This document shows, one piece after another, positions 10,291 to 20,915 of a DNA stretch of 64,000 nt. The first letter of the stretch is position 1. Every line of letters starts with the position of its first letter. The translations under genes were made by a program, and so were the position numbers. The DNA comes from Flaccisagitta enflata (taxonomy: Eukaryota; Chaetognatha; Sagittoidea; Aphragmophora): contig OZ231127.1 in the NCBI GenBank assembly GCA_965153355.1, forward strand, positions 91,946,001 through 92,010,000, read 5' to 3'. The notes beneath the pieces are model-generated. The model made no database searches and was not told the origin of the DNA. It was given only the letters and a program-made list of their open reading frames with translations.

Positions 10291-11479
10291 CAAGAGATTA
10301 TTTGAGAGTGTTTTGGCCCAACCTTCCGTCCAAAACTTATCATAAACATAAAACATGGGAAAACATTTCAAGTGGGAGACTGGGCCACAATTACAATGCT
10401 ATTTGAGAAATATTTAGAAAAATAGAAGATCTTCAATTTTATTAATTTTGAATGTTTTCACTCTTTTGCTTCCCATTTTTAAGCGATTTTAGCTACAAAC
10501 ACTAAATTGCACTTATTTTGTAAATTTTTTGATGTAGATTAATTTTTTTAAGAAAGTTTACTAGCTATTCTAAAAGCTGACATATCTTAGAAAGAAGGCG
10601 ACTCTAAACATTGTTTTAGAAATACAACCACCCATTCATTCTCAAACACTAATAGTCATACCAGTAATGGCGGCTGTCGCCGTGAGGAAAGAAGTTGTAA
10701 GCATTGGTCACTTTTCACCAAGCTTTTATTTTCAGTCCCTGCATTTTCTAATTTGTTAGATCAGATTAAGAGCAATTTTATGTATAGATTGCACTGAAAA
10801 TCAGAAAAAAATAGAATTGAGCCAAATGAGCTAGATGAGCAAAAATACTCAAAATCACGCAACCAGATATCCAGCTATGCTCACTGAAATGCTTCCTTGT
10901 ATTTGCATGCTCAATTAAAACATTTATTCATCCTATTAAAAGTTAGAAAAAGAATTAAGCTAAATGAGCTAAATGAGCTAAAATGCTGGTCTGCTGGCTG
11001 ACATGCTTTCTTGTAGCTGCTTACTCAAAAATGTTTAAAAATATTTATTCATTTGTTGCATTTAAAATCAAGAAAAAAAACTGAGCTAAATGAGCTAAAT
11101 GAGCTAAAATGCTCCAAAACACCCTCATAGATGAGCCGCTATGCTCGTAAACATGTTTTCATGTATTTGCATGCTCAAACAAACTCAAATACACTCCTTT
11201 ATTGATCCTTTTCAAAATCATGAAAAATCGAGAAAAAAAACTCAATATGAATTTTTCATAAATAAATCTTTAAAAATTCATAAGGCAAAAAATATTTGCT
11301 GTAGAGCATTCTGCCTGGCGCCAAATGAAAGAGAATTATCAAATTTACTTACCCTATCAATTTTGTCCAAGGGTGCAATCAGACCTATGAGTTCCCCAAT
11401 TTCCTCATTAAAAAATGAAAGCCCTGTTTCTCTTAACGCATCGTCTGCTAATCATCCTCCATGATCAAAAATAAAATCA

Positions 11480-11634
11480 TCCATTGTCTTAAATCTAATG
11501 TTAATGGCGTCTAGTAGAATCATCCCATAACAATAAAAGTAAAATCTGTCGAGTATCTCTCCACATAGTAAAGGGAAAACAGCGGCGTGTTGAAGAAACT
11601 TCGCAGCTGCACCGCGGCTCTGGCACAACGCCAT
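11480..11634 (+). repeat. Outlying diverged unit of the ~145-bp satellite
   Basis: GTCTAGTAGAATCATCCC followed by AGTATCTCTCCACATAG is a diverged unit of the satellite that begins about 600 bp downstream. It may mark an older edge of that array. Confidence 0.5.
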
Positions 11635-12191
11635 GTCGGACAGAGATCGATGTCGGACCAGGCGACAAAGAAGAAAGAAAGGAGGAGTCAGGAGAAAGAA
11701 AGAGAGAGAGAAGGAGAGATAAGTGGGGCAGTATTTAGAAATTGAAACTTGTGTTGTTTAGTTGTATATAATAATGGGCTCCATAGGTCATGTGATTATT
11801 CTTGCTTTGCCATAATCTGCGCTTTTCGCTCTGATGGAATCCCTCTGTATCATTTTACCATTTTTGTTTTTTTTATTTGGATTCCCGCTGAAAATATTTC
11901 TGCTAAAATGTCTAACGGAAAACGGTTTCAGCTTACCCCCAAATGACTCTTTAAAAGTAAAATGCAGTCATTGCTCCAAGTGTGATGAGAATTCTATGAT
12001 CTTATTCAGACAAATGTTGTACTAAGTAGTAACACAATACACAGTGCTGTAACAATATCTGTATGTTCAATGGTCATGTCTAGTTATATTTATATAGTAA
12101 TAGATATTTATGTTTAGTTTTGGATAAAAATACATAGTCATATATGGTAATAATTTTCAGTAATTTAGGTCGGACAGGAGCTTTGTCGGAC
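11635..12191. other. ~560-bp segment between direct repeats, no gene
   Basis: The segment is flanked by similar direct copies: GTCGGACAGAGATCGATG... at 11635-11658 and GTCGGACAGGAGCTTTG... at 12169-12191. It separates the outlying satellite unit from the main array, so it could be an insertion. No inverted termini or coding frame. Confidence 0.35.
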
Positions 12192-12194
12192 AAA

Positions 12195-14725
12195 GATTGG
12201 AGGCGGCAGCTGCTAAAATCTTGGCTCAGATACGCCGCTGTGAGGAGGGGTCTGATAGATTTCATGGGGGTCTGATGGAGGTCATCCCTGTGATTATAGA
12301 TAGGGGTCTGATGGATCTAGTAGGTCTGATGGAATCATCCCCCATGATTGTAAATAAATCTGTATCTCTTCATGTAAGGAGGGTCTGACCTAAATTTCAT
12401 GGGGTCTGATTGGGAGTCATCCCACTGACCTAGATAGAAGTCTGCTGAATGCTAATTAGGGGTCTGATGGAATTATCCCATTATAAGTAAAGATGATTCT
12501 GCCCATCTGTCTTTCCTGCCTCAGAGGGTCCTGATAGGTTCACCAGAGAGGGTCCTGATGGGTCATCCCTTGATTGAAAGAGTGGGGTCTGATAGATTTA
12601 GTAGGGGTCTGATGGAGATCATCCCCATGACAGTTAAGTAGACTCTGCCCAATATCTCTCCATGTATGTGGAGGGGTCTGATATATTTAGGGGTCTGTTA
12701 GGTCATCCCATGATTATGAATAAGGTCTGATAGATTTAGTAGGGGTCTGATGGGCATGATCCCCATGATGGTAAAGTAGAGTCTGCACAATATCTCTCCA
12801 TGTATGAGGAGGTCTGATAGATTTCATAGGGAGTCTGATAGGTCACATCCCACATGATTATAGATAGGGGTCTGATGGATCTAGTAGGAGTTGATGGAGA
12901 TCATCCCCATGATTATAAAATGGAAGTCAGCACAATATCTTTTCATGTATAAGGAGGTCTGATAGATTTTATGGGAGTCTGATAGAGATCATCCCTGTAA
13001 CTATAGATGAGGGTCTGATAGATCGGGTAGGGTCAGATGGAGATCATCCCCATGATAATAAAGATGAGTCTGCCAATCATCTTTCCCTGTATAAGGAGGG
13101 GTCTGATAGATTTCATAGGGGTCTGATGGAGGTCATCCCTGTGATTATAGATGGGGGTCTGATGGATCTAGTAGGGGTATGATGGAGATCATCCCCATGA
13201 TTGTAAAGTAGAGTCGGCACAATATCTTTTCATGTATAAGGAGAAGTCTGATAGATTTCCACTTGGAGATGCAGTGGTCATCCCTGTAACTATGGGTGGG
13301 GTCTGCTAGATCAGGTAGGGTCTGATGGAGATCATCCCCATGATAATGGAGATGATTCTGCTTGTCATCTTTCCCTATTTAAGGAGGGGTCTGATAGATT
13401 TCATGGGGGTCTCATGGAGGTCATCCCCTTGATTAGAAAGTGGGGTCTGATAGATTTAGTAGGGGTCTGATGGAGATCATCCCCATGACAGTAAAGTGGA
13501 GTCTGCCCAATATCTCTCCATGTATGAGGAGGATGATATATTTCATAGGGGTCTCTTGGAGGTGTCCCATGATTAGATAGAAAGGGTCTGATAGATTTAG
13601 TAGGGGTCTGATGGGCATCATCCCATGATAGTAAAGTAGTCTCTTAATATCTCTCCATGTATGAGAGAGATTTTAGTAGATTTCATAAAGGGTCTGTTGG
13701 AGAGTCATCCCTCGTGATTATAGATAGGGGTCTGATGGATCTGGTAGGGGACCAGTGGAATCCATCCCTATGATTGTAAAGTAGAGTTGGCACAATATCT
13801 CTTGATGTATAAGGAGGAGTCTGATAGATTTCATGAAGGTCTGATGGAGGTCATCCCTGTAACTATAGATTGGGGTCTGCTAGATCGGGTAGGGTGGTCT
13901 GATGGAGATGTCATGAGTAGTAAAGATGATTCTGCCCATCATCTCTCCTTGTATAAGGAGGGGTCTGATAGATTTCATGGGGGGCTGATGGAGGTCATCC
14001 CTCCCTTGATTAGAGAGTCGGGTCTGATAGATTTAGTAGGGGTTTGATGGGAGATCATCCCATGACAATGGAGTCTGCCCAATAATCTCTTCATGTATGA
14101 GGAGAGGTCTGATAGATTTCATTGAGGGTCTGTTCAGAGGTCATCCCCGTGATTATAGATAGGGGTCTGATGGATCTTGTAGGGGTCTGATGGAGATCAT
14201 CCCCATAATGGTTAAGTAGACTCTGCCCAATATCTCTCCATGTATGGGGAGGGGTCTGATAGATTTTATAAGGGTCTGATGGAGGTCATCCCTGTGATTA
14301 TAGAAAGGGGGGAGTCTGATAGATTTAGTAGGGGTCTGATGGTGATCATCCCCATGATAGTAAAAATGAATCTGCACATGATCTCTCCATGTATGAGGAG
14401 GGGTCTGATAGATTTCATAGGGGTCTGATGGAGGTCATCCCTGTGATTATAGATGGGGGTCTGATGGATCTAGTAGGGGTCTGATGGAGATCATCCCCAT
14501 GATTGTAAAGAAGAGTCTGCACATTCTCTCTTCATGTATAAGGAGGGGTCTAATAGATTTCATGGGGGTCTGATGGAGGTCATCCCTGTGACTATAGATA
14601 GGGGTCTGCTAGATCCAGAAGGGGTCTGATGGAGGCTATCCCCAAATCTATAAAGCAGGGGTCTGATAGGGGTCTGTTACTCATCATCCCCTTCAACTAG
14701 CGATTTTCTTAGCAGAGGGGTCTGT
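12195..14725 (+). repeat. ~145-bp tandem satellite, about 17 units
   Basis: Each unit has two half-units starting GGGGTCTGATAGATTT or GGGGTCTGATGGAGATC, separated by ATCATCCCCATGATTGTAAAG, and ends with ATATCTCTCCATGTATAAGG. That last motif recurs about every 142-148 bp (near 12801, 12949, 13091, 13237). Units vary by small indels, so no frame stays open. No function is visible. Confidence 0.9.
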
Positions 14726-15360
14726 TGGCTGTGGGGTCTGATAAAACACAAAAACTTGAGATTGGATTCTTTTTTTATTAGTTTACTTTTTAATTCTCTT
14801 TTTCTTGAAAAATTTTGAAGATGAAAACTCGAGTTTTAAGGAAAACAAGACATCGCGTTGATGTCGCAGTTTACGCTTCTCACATGAAGATTTACAATTT
14901 CCCAAAGGTGCGGTGCCAATAGGTAGGTCAATATTGGATACCAAATGATATGTGTTTAAAGCGGTTTTCTGTTCCTCAGGTCCACGAAAAAAAGATCAAT
15001 ATCATTAACATTATCTAAAAGTGCGGCTTTTTTATTGATTCGCGTAGTAGGTCGGTCCATAACACTAAGCTTTTTGGGCGGTTTTTGTATTACTGCTCCT
15101 TCCCAAACACTTCATTCATGTATGAATATTTGGGAGGAATAAACATAGATCTGTGCAGTATATTCATCAATGTTTTCTAGTAAACTTTTTGCTTGGAACG
15201 TATCCACACCATTCAATCGATGAATGATTTACAAGTCTCAACATATTTAGTAATAAATAAGTTTGCATTGGATGCTTGAGTATGACCATTGGCCTGTATC
15301 CCGTAAACCAGGGCTCGAGACTCGTGTTGGCCGCCCCAAACTCTTGCATCCTTATCATCT
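14726..15360. other. Intergenic with a fragment of the short dispersed repeat
   Basis: Mostly unique sequence. 15038-15110 (CGCGTAGTAGGTCGGTCC ... TTTTTGGGCGG ... TACTGCTCCTTCCC) is a decayed reverse fragment of the AACAAGGCC/GACC family. Confidence 0.4.
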
Positions 15361-15890
15361 GTGGCATTCGGTGTGTCAATATGCAAAAGTATTTTTGATC
15401 AGATCATCGACATTAGGGAATGTAAACAAAAAAATTCTAAGACATTTAACATTTTTGTTTTTTCAAATTTCATTCATCTTCCGTTTTTTTAGCGCAAGAA
15501 AAGATTGACAAAAATATATATACTTCCAGTATCTGCAACTAGATTTGGTGAAAATAAGACACATGATTTCTACAGAAAAGATAAATTTTTGTCTCTTTTT
15601 ATAGATTTTGTGATAAATGAACAACATTTATTCAGTTAAAACTAGAATTAGCACTAAGATATTTATATGTGTAAACTTGATTATATTCCTGAGCAATTAT
15701 GCTGATACAGAATCATTAACACAGCAATATACAAATTAACGGCTAAAAAGCGGTTTTGAAAAAAACGGAAGATGAATGAAATTTGACAAAATAAAAACGC
15801 TAAAGGTCTTAATATTTACTACTTAATGCTGTCTGATGTTGATGGTCTCATCATAAAACCTTTTGTATATTGACACAACCGACTGTGGCA
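15361..15890. mobile_element. Foldback/MITE-like element with ~130-bp inverted arms
   Basis: The left arm 15361-15490 and right arm 15759-15890 are inverted copies, best at the inner side where CAAATTTCATTCATCTTCCG is matched exactly, and weaker outwards (GTGTCAATATGCAAAAG against its partner). The loop is about 270 bp and non-coding. CATCTGTGGCAT occurs just outside on both sides (about 15354 and 15915). Confidence 0.65.
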
Positions 15891-16037
15891 TCCTCCTCTT
15901 CTGCGTCATGCTCATCATCTGTGGCATCCTTCTCACACCTCATTAGGTTCTTGGTTCTCTCTGTTCGCCCTCCCACACACTCGTAGTCGCGCGGACCGAA
16001 AGCACACTGGGTTGAATTTACGCGGCCACTAGAACTA

Positions 16038-16256
16038 AGGGCGTGTTTCTGGTGAAGATGAAAAACGTGTTTGTTCCCATTGAACGCAGTTACAGCTTGA
16101 ACACATATTTATGGATTTCACTGTCCCATGAGGGAGTGAGCAAAGTGAGTGAGCGAGCCCATGAACGCAGCAAGCGAGCAAAGCGGAGCGCTGCGTCGCA
16201 TGTGAGCGGAGTGAGCGGTGCAAGTAAATGAACGTAGCTAGTGACCGAGTGGCCCA
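16038..16256 (+). mobile_element. GAGTGAGC-rich MITE-like element, right-truncated
   Basis: Starts AGGGCGTGTTTCTGGTGAAG, matching the end of the 47676-47946 copy in reverse, then GAACGCAGTTACAGCTTGAA and a series of GAGTGAGCAAAGTGAGTGAG motifs, ending near GAGTGGCCC. The opposite terminus is missing. Confidence 0.65.
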
Positions 16257-16291
16257 TTACAATGTTCTTTTATGAATCTAGAATAAAAAGA

Positions 16292-16514
16292 AACAAGGCC
16301 AACACCTATAAGTCGCCTGCGAGACTTACAGAATGACTTAGCATGACTTAGAATGAGGTAGAATGACCTAAAATGACTTAAGGGAATGAAATTGATAAAA
16401 AAAAGTAAAAGTGTGACGGACCGACAGACCGACCGACCGACCGACCGACCGACCGACCGACCGACCAACGAACGGACAAAGCGGGGTGTAGAATCGCGTG
16501 CACGTGACTAAAAA
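16292..16514 (+). mobile_element. Short dispersed repeat (AACAAGGCC...ACTAAAAA form)
   Basis: Starts AACAAGGCCAACACC, then CGCCTGCGAGACTTACAGAA, a set of ATGACTTAGA units, GTGTGACGGACCGACAGACC, a (GACC)n tract and the terminal AAAGCGGGGTGTAGAATCGC plus GTGCACGTGACTAAAAA. Non-coding; a typical complete short form. Confidence 0.8.
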
Positions 16515-16729
16515 GACCATGACTGATGAGCCAGCTCAGGCATTATTCTCCGTCAGTGAGTTCTTCCCTTTGCAGTCCGAAACGGATCGTGAAAACAAGA
16601 AAACATTAAGAAAAAAAAAGTTTAAAGAAGAAAAGTAGTTCCAAACAATTCTTTCCTTTTTCGAATTAACCTTCTATCGTAAATCTTTTTTTTTCCAGGG
16701 CGCATGCTCGTGATGGTTGACCTCGAGAA

Positions 16730-17060
16730 ACACTGGAGTGGGATTGGGAAGTTGGGATGGTGGTTATTGGTGGGTAGTTGGGTGGTTGAGTGGTTGAGTG
16801 GTGGGATGGGGGAATGGGGTAATGGTTCGAATAATGGCATTGTTGGTTAGGGTGGGGTAGTGAGCTGGTAGAATGGATGATTTGGTCGGGTAGTTAGATG
16901 ATGTGGACGGTGGTTGTAGTAGGTTAGAGGGTATCGTAGTTGTGCTGCAATGGTGAACATGGTGGTTGTGGTATATGGGTATGGGTAGGGTCCTGCCTAA
17001 AATGGTTGACCTCCTTTTGAACAAGTTAAGTCTTGGGGTTGTTTTTGAGGGTTGTGGTGA
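16730..17060 (+). repeat. GGTTGAGTGGT-type low-complexity G/T tract
   Basis: Irregular repeats of TGGTTGAGTGGTGGG and TGGTGGTTGTGGT on the plus strand. Reverse-strand frames (TTQPLNHPTT) are repeat products. Confidence 0.7.
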
Positions 17061-17127
17061 TGGTGTTGCCAATCGAGGCTGTTCTTAATGCTTTGGTGGA
17101 TGCAAAATGTGTGATTGTTGAAAGTTG

Positions 17128-17345
17128 AACAAGACCAGATAGACGGCGACCCCAGTCGCGTGCGAGTGAGCAGGGGCCGTATTTGAGGTCACTTGATCAC
17201 TGGGGCAGGAGCAGTGAGGCCATAGACTGCAAAAAAAAAGAAAAAAAAAGATTAAAGTGTGATGGACGGACGGACAGACGGACGGACGGACCGACGGACG
17301 GACCGACAAAGCGGGGTGTAGAGTCGCGTAGCACGCGACTAAAAA
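17128..17345 (+). mobile_element. Short dispersed repeat copy
   Basis: AACAAGACCAGATAGACGGC start, AGTCGCGTGCGAGTGAGCAG, GGGGCAGGAGCAGTGAGGCC, poly-A-rich spacer, GTGTGATGGACGGACGGACA tract and the end AAAGCGGGGTGTAGAGTCGC ... GCACGCGACTAAAAA. Confidence 0.8.
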
Positions 17346-17949
17346 CTGTAGGAGTCATAGGGTCGGGGTGGTGGGGATGTCAGCGTTAGGAGTATGAGTC
17401 GTGGCGCTATTTGCGCTTGTAGAGTGCATGCATGTGAAAATTGACCTCTTGGAACACAAGACGCTGACACAATCTCAACCCCAAAAACGCTTTCCCCCCA
17501 AAACAAAACAATTATCATTCAATTTTTTTGTGGACTGACGTAGGGAGTGGGATGGGTTGAGAGGTTGGGATAGAAGCGCACAAATACCAAAGTATGGGCG
17601 GTAGCCCATACTTTACTAACTGCTCATTAAGTTGCTCGCTCATTTGTTCATGTCAGCCCAGACGTGTAGATCATCCCTTTCTGCCGTGAATTTTCCCCTA
17701 AAATCTGTCCGACTTACCTATAGGCAGGCCTTAATTTAGAGCGTGCCCGCGTGCCCGAGGCACTCTGTTTTACTGTTGGGCACGCTGTTTTTGCTGATGG
17801 CGTGCCCGGCTGGCACTCTCTTATCACTTCAGGCTTACTAAATATCATCAAGATTGACTTATTTTATTTGAACGCTTAAAGAACAATCATTGATACATTA
17901 GATTGATTCCTTGATTTGTCCATCCATGCATTCCCTCCTTCATTATTTC

Positions 17950-17999
17950 TCTCTCTTTTTTTTTCTTTCTTTCTTTTTTTCTTTCTTTCTTTCTTTCTT

Positions 18000-18034
<35 letters not shown>

Positions 18035-18110
18035 ATCTTTTTTTCTTTCTTTCTCTCTTTCTTTCTTTCTCTCTGTCTGTCTTTCTTTCTCCCTTTCTTC
18101 TTTTCTATCT
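17950..18110 (+). repeat. (TTTC)n microsatellite
   Basis: Imperfect TTTC array inside the hAT-like element, left of the nested MITE. Confidence 0.95.
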
Positions 18111-18118
18111 TTTATTTA

Positions 18119-18886
18119 CAGTATGATTTTTCTGAACTGTAACATAAGATGATAACATAGCACAATAAGTAGAAGAGCTAGCTATAATCTGAAAAAAAAA
18201 CACTTGGAAGATATGAGTTTGCAGATTTTTGATGGTAAATCCCAAGGACTTGTTCTGTTTTTTTGATCTGATTAACGCATGTGAATGAAAGGGCAGATTC
18301 TGCTAAAAAAGGTTGTTTCATTGTGATTGTCTTTCTGTAAATCGCTTCCATTTCTGAACGGTTTGAGCTACGGATCCCAGATTGGTCTCAAATGAAAGAT
18401 ATTTTGATGTAGTTTTAGGAGGAAAACAAAGACAGCAATATTTTCAAATAGTTATCTCGCCAAACATAAACGATTTTGTTGTTTCAGGAAAAATTGTTTG
18501 CAGAATTGACTTTCAGTTAACCAAATGCATTCAAAACTCAAAAAAAGTCTGTCTGTTGAGTTTTTCCCAAAAAGTACTTCAAAATAGCTTTCATTTGGGA
18601 CCAATCTGGCATCTGTAGCTCAAACCATTTGGAAATGAGAGCAATTTAAAGAGAAATAGTTCAGCCAATATTTCATCAATCTTTTCCATTTTTCCACATT
18701 TCTAAATTTCTATCCCAAATAACAAAGTAAGATAGATATCAATTTTCTTTCAAAAAATCCCTTAGAATCTTTTAGCAAATAACTGCAAACTCTCATCTTC
18801 TAAGAGCTTCTTTCAGAATTTGGCTAGCTCCTCTAGTTTTTGCATAATGTTCTCATCTTATGTTACATTTGAAAAAAATCATACTG
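18119..18886. mobile_element. 768-bp MITE with CAGTATGATT termini, copy 1
   Basis: The termini are CAGTATGATTTTTCTGAACT at the left and AAAAAAATCATACTG at the right, inverted repeats of about 34 bp with a few mismatches (both include TGTAACATAAGATGA). TA dinucleotides flank both ends, as for Tc1/mariner-type insertion, and CAGT starts fit that superfamily. A 78-codon frame (18382-18618) is identical in copy 2 but has no known domain. It lies inside the hAT-like element, so it inserted later. Confidence 0.8.
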
Positions 18887-18929
18887 TATATATTCAATTG
18901 ATTCTTTGAATTGTCCATTCCCTCTTTCA

Positions 18930-18938
18930 TTTTTTTTC

Positions 18939-19009
<71 letters not shown>

Positions 19010-19123
19010 CCCTATCCTTTTTTCTTTCTTTCTTTTTTTTATGAATTCCATTGATTCTTTGATTTGTCCATCCATGCATTCCCTCCTTCATACTTTCTTT
19101 CTTTTTTTCTCATTCTTTTTTTC

Positions 19124-19199
<76 letters not shown>

Positions 19200-19285
19200 T
19201 CATTGGATACTTTTTTTTTCTTTCTTTCTTTCTTTCTTTCTTTCTCTCTCTCTTTCTTTCTTTCTCTTTTCTTTCTTTCTTTTTT

Positions 19286-19349
<64 letters not shown>

Positions 19350-19398
19350 TTTTTTCCTTCTGTCTTTCTTTCTTTCTTTCTTTCTCCATTTCTCCATT

Positions 19399-19479
<81 letters not shown>

Positions 19480-19498
19480 TTTCTTTCTTTCTTTTATT
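18930..19498 (+). repeat. (TTTC)n microsatellite blocks
   Basis: Long blocks 18936-19009, 19120-19200 and 19209-19495 separated by short unique pieces. Reverse-strand KERKKERKK frames are artefacts. Confidence 0.95.
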
Positions 19499-20208
19499 CA
19501 TAAATTTTCTTATCTTTCTATTCAGTAATGCAGTATTGCAGTAATTCATTCTTCAAAAAAGAAATTGAGTCTTTTGAATTTCTTTTATAAACCTAAGAAT
19601 ATTCTTAAATAAGAATTTCTATATCAACCTCAGTTTCTTTCATTCCTTCAATGGTTCATTAGTTCATTTGCTCATCCTTTCATAAAGAAATTGCAACATT
19701 TGAATAATTCCGTGTTATGTGTTTATTATGCTGAATGAATGCGTAAATCCAAAGAGAGTCGCTTTCATAATAAATGTTTGTATATTGCAAAATGAAATCA
19801 AGTGTAAATAGAAAATGAGTTTGAAAACCGGACACACTCATTCTCTGTCGGGCACGCTGAAATTGTGAGGAGCGTGCCCGGCGTGCACGCTTAACCGAAT
19901 TACTAAATTAGGGCCTGCCTATAGGCTTTAGAGATAGTTAGGTACCCCACCCATTGTCAGTCATTGATATCTATTACGCCTCTCATATTGATATACATGC
20001 CCCCTATTTTCACCTTTGCCATTCCATTTTAATTGCCATTCCATTTTCATTGCCTTTGGAACCGCACAAGAAAATGTAAGAAACCACAAACTTGATTCAT
20101 ATAAAAGAGAGAAAACGCCCAATTCTTCAGTTACCATTTAAAAAATCTTTCATGAAGAATTTGGCATTTTCCTCTTCAATAATTAGACTGAAGACATGAC
20201 AGCAGAGC

Positions 20209-20300
20209 TGTCAAGTCTTCACCTGGTGGCAGCGGTGGGATTCGAACCGAAGAGCGAAACGCTACCAAGAATTGGACTGAATCACGCTATCAGGGTACTT
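20209..20300 (-). other. tRNA-like (SINE-head-like) fragment
   Basis: On the minus strand it reads CTTGGTAGCG, then CGGTTCGAATCCCACCGCTG, like a tRNA D-arm followed too closely by a T-arm B box and acceptor end. The anticodon arm is missing and the T stem pairs poorly, so it is not a working tRNA. A tRNA-derived SINE head or decayed tRNA is the best reading. Confidence 0.35.
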
Positions 20301-20546
20301 CTATCATATGGATCTACCATGTGGCGATTTGGATCTGCGCATAAATACTGGTGGGTGCGCGACGGCAGACAAATAAATCGGTCAAATGACTGAATGGCGA
20401 ACAAGGTCGGGACAAAAACAATAGCAAAAACAAAACAAAGACAGAAACGAGGACAAAGACGTGAACAGAAACAAGAACAGAAACAAAATCAAATACAAAA
20501 ACAAGAGATTTGACTGTTTCATGGATTGATTGTGGAGGAGTCACTG

Positions 20547-20884
20547 AACAAGGCCGGATACACGGCTACCGAAGTCGCGTGCGGGTGGGCAGGGGCCATA
20601 TTTCAGGTCACTAGACCATTTGGGCAGGTCCAGTAGGGTAAAAAAAACAAAATCATAAGAAAAAGTAAAACGTGACCGACCGACCGGCCAACCGACCGAA
20701 GATTAGGAAAAAGACAAAAAAGAAAAGCAGAAAAGATTTGTCCTTTGCATCTGACCTATAACCTGCTATGTCCGTCGGATGGATGGATGGATGGATGGAT
20801 GGTCGGTCTGTAACACTTTCTCTGTATCACTACCCCTGCCCAACCGCACACAACTTGAGTAGCCGTGTATCTAGCCTTGTCTAT
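20547..20884. mobile_element. Two facing fragments of the short dispersed repeat
   Basis: 20547-20697 (+) begins AACAAGGCCGGATACACGGC and ends in CGTGACCGACCGACCGG. 20768-20884 is a reverse fragment: GGATGGATGG tract, GTAACACTTTCTCTG, CCCTGCCCAACCGCACACAA, GTAGCCGTGTATCTAGCCTT. Both lack the palindromic end. Confidence 0.7.
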
Positions 20885-20915
20885 TAGTCTTTTTTTCTGA
20901 ATACAACTCTCCTAG

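Larger units (their letters stand above)
8008..11434. mobile_element. Long-inverted-repeat element (3.4 kb) enclosing minisatellites
   Basis: The left arm (8008-8642) is repeated inverted as the right arm (about 10728-11434), with clear but imperfect identity over more than 600 bp. The right arm has about 80 extra bases near 10855-10930. Both arms contain AGCTCATTTAGCTCA decamer repeats. The arms' outermost ends encode a similar short peptide (see separate entry). The centre (8640-10290) holds copies of the GGCCTNAAATC module repeat. No transposase frame is visible, so the element would be non-autonomous; no clear target duplication was found at the arm ends. Confidence 0.75.
17725..19917. 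mobile_element. hAT-like non-autonomous element with 8-bp target duplication
   Basis: The left terminus CAGGCCTTAATTTAG and right terminus CTAAATTAGGGCCTG are inverted repeats, flanked by CCTATAGG at 17717-17724 and 19918-19925, an 8-bp direct repeat. Because CCTATAGG is itself a palindrome, it might alternatively be an extension of the termini. Subterminal GAGCGTGCCCG and GGGCACGCTG motifs occur on both sides. The interior is TTTC microsatellite with three copies of a GATTTGTCCATCCATGCATT-like unit (about 17905, 18900, 19050) and a nested MITE. No transposase. Confidence 0.7.

Noticed and set aside
12195-14725. CRISPR-like array
   Set aside because: Repeats are long, diverged and contiguous with no unique spacers of uniform size; the setting is eukaryotic.
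18382-18618. 78-codon frame in the MITE as a gene (also 25762-25998)
   Set aside because: No recognisable domain, short, and its identity between copies is explained by the near identity of the whole element.
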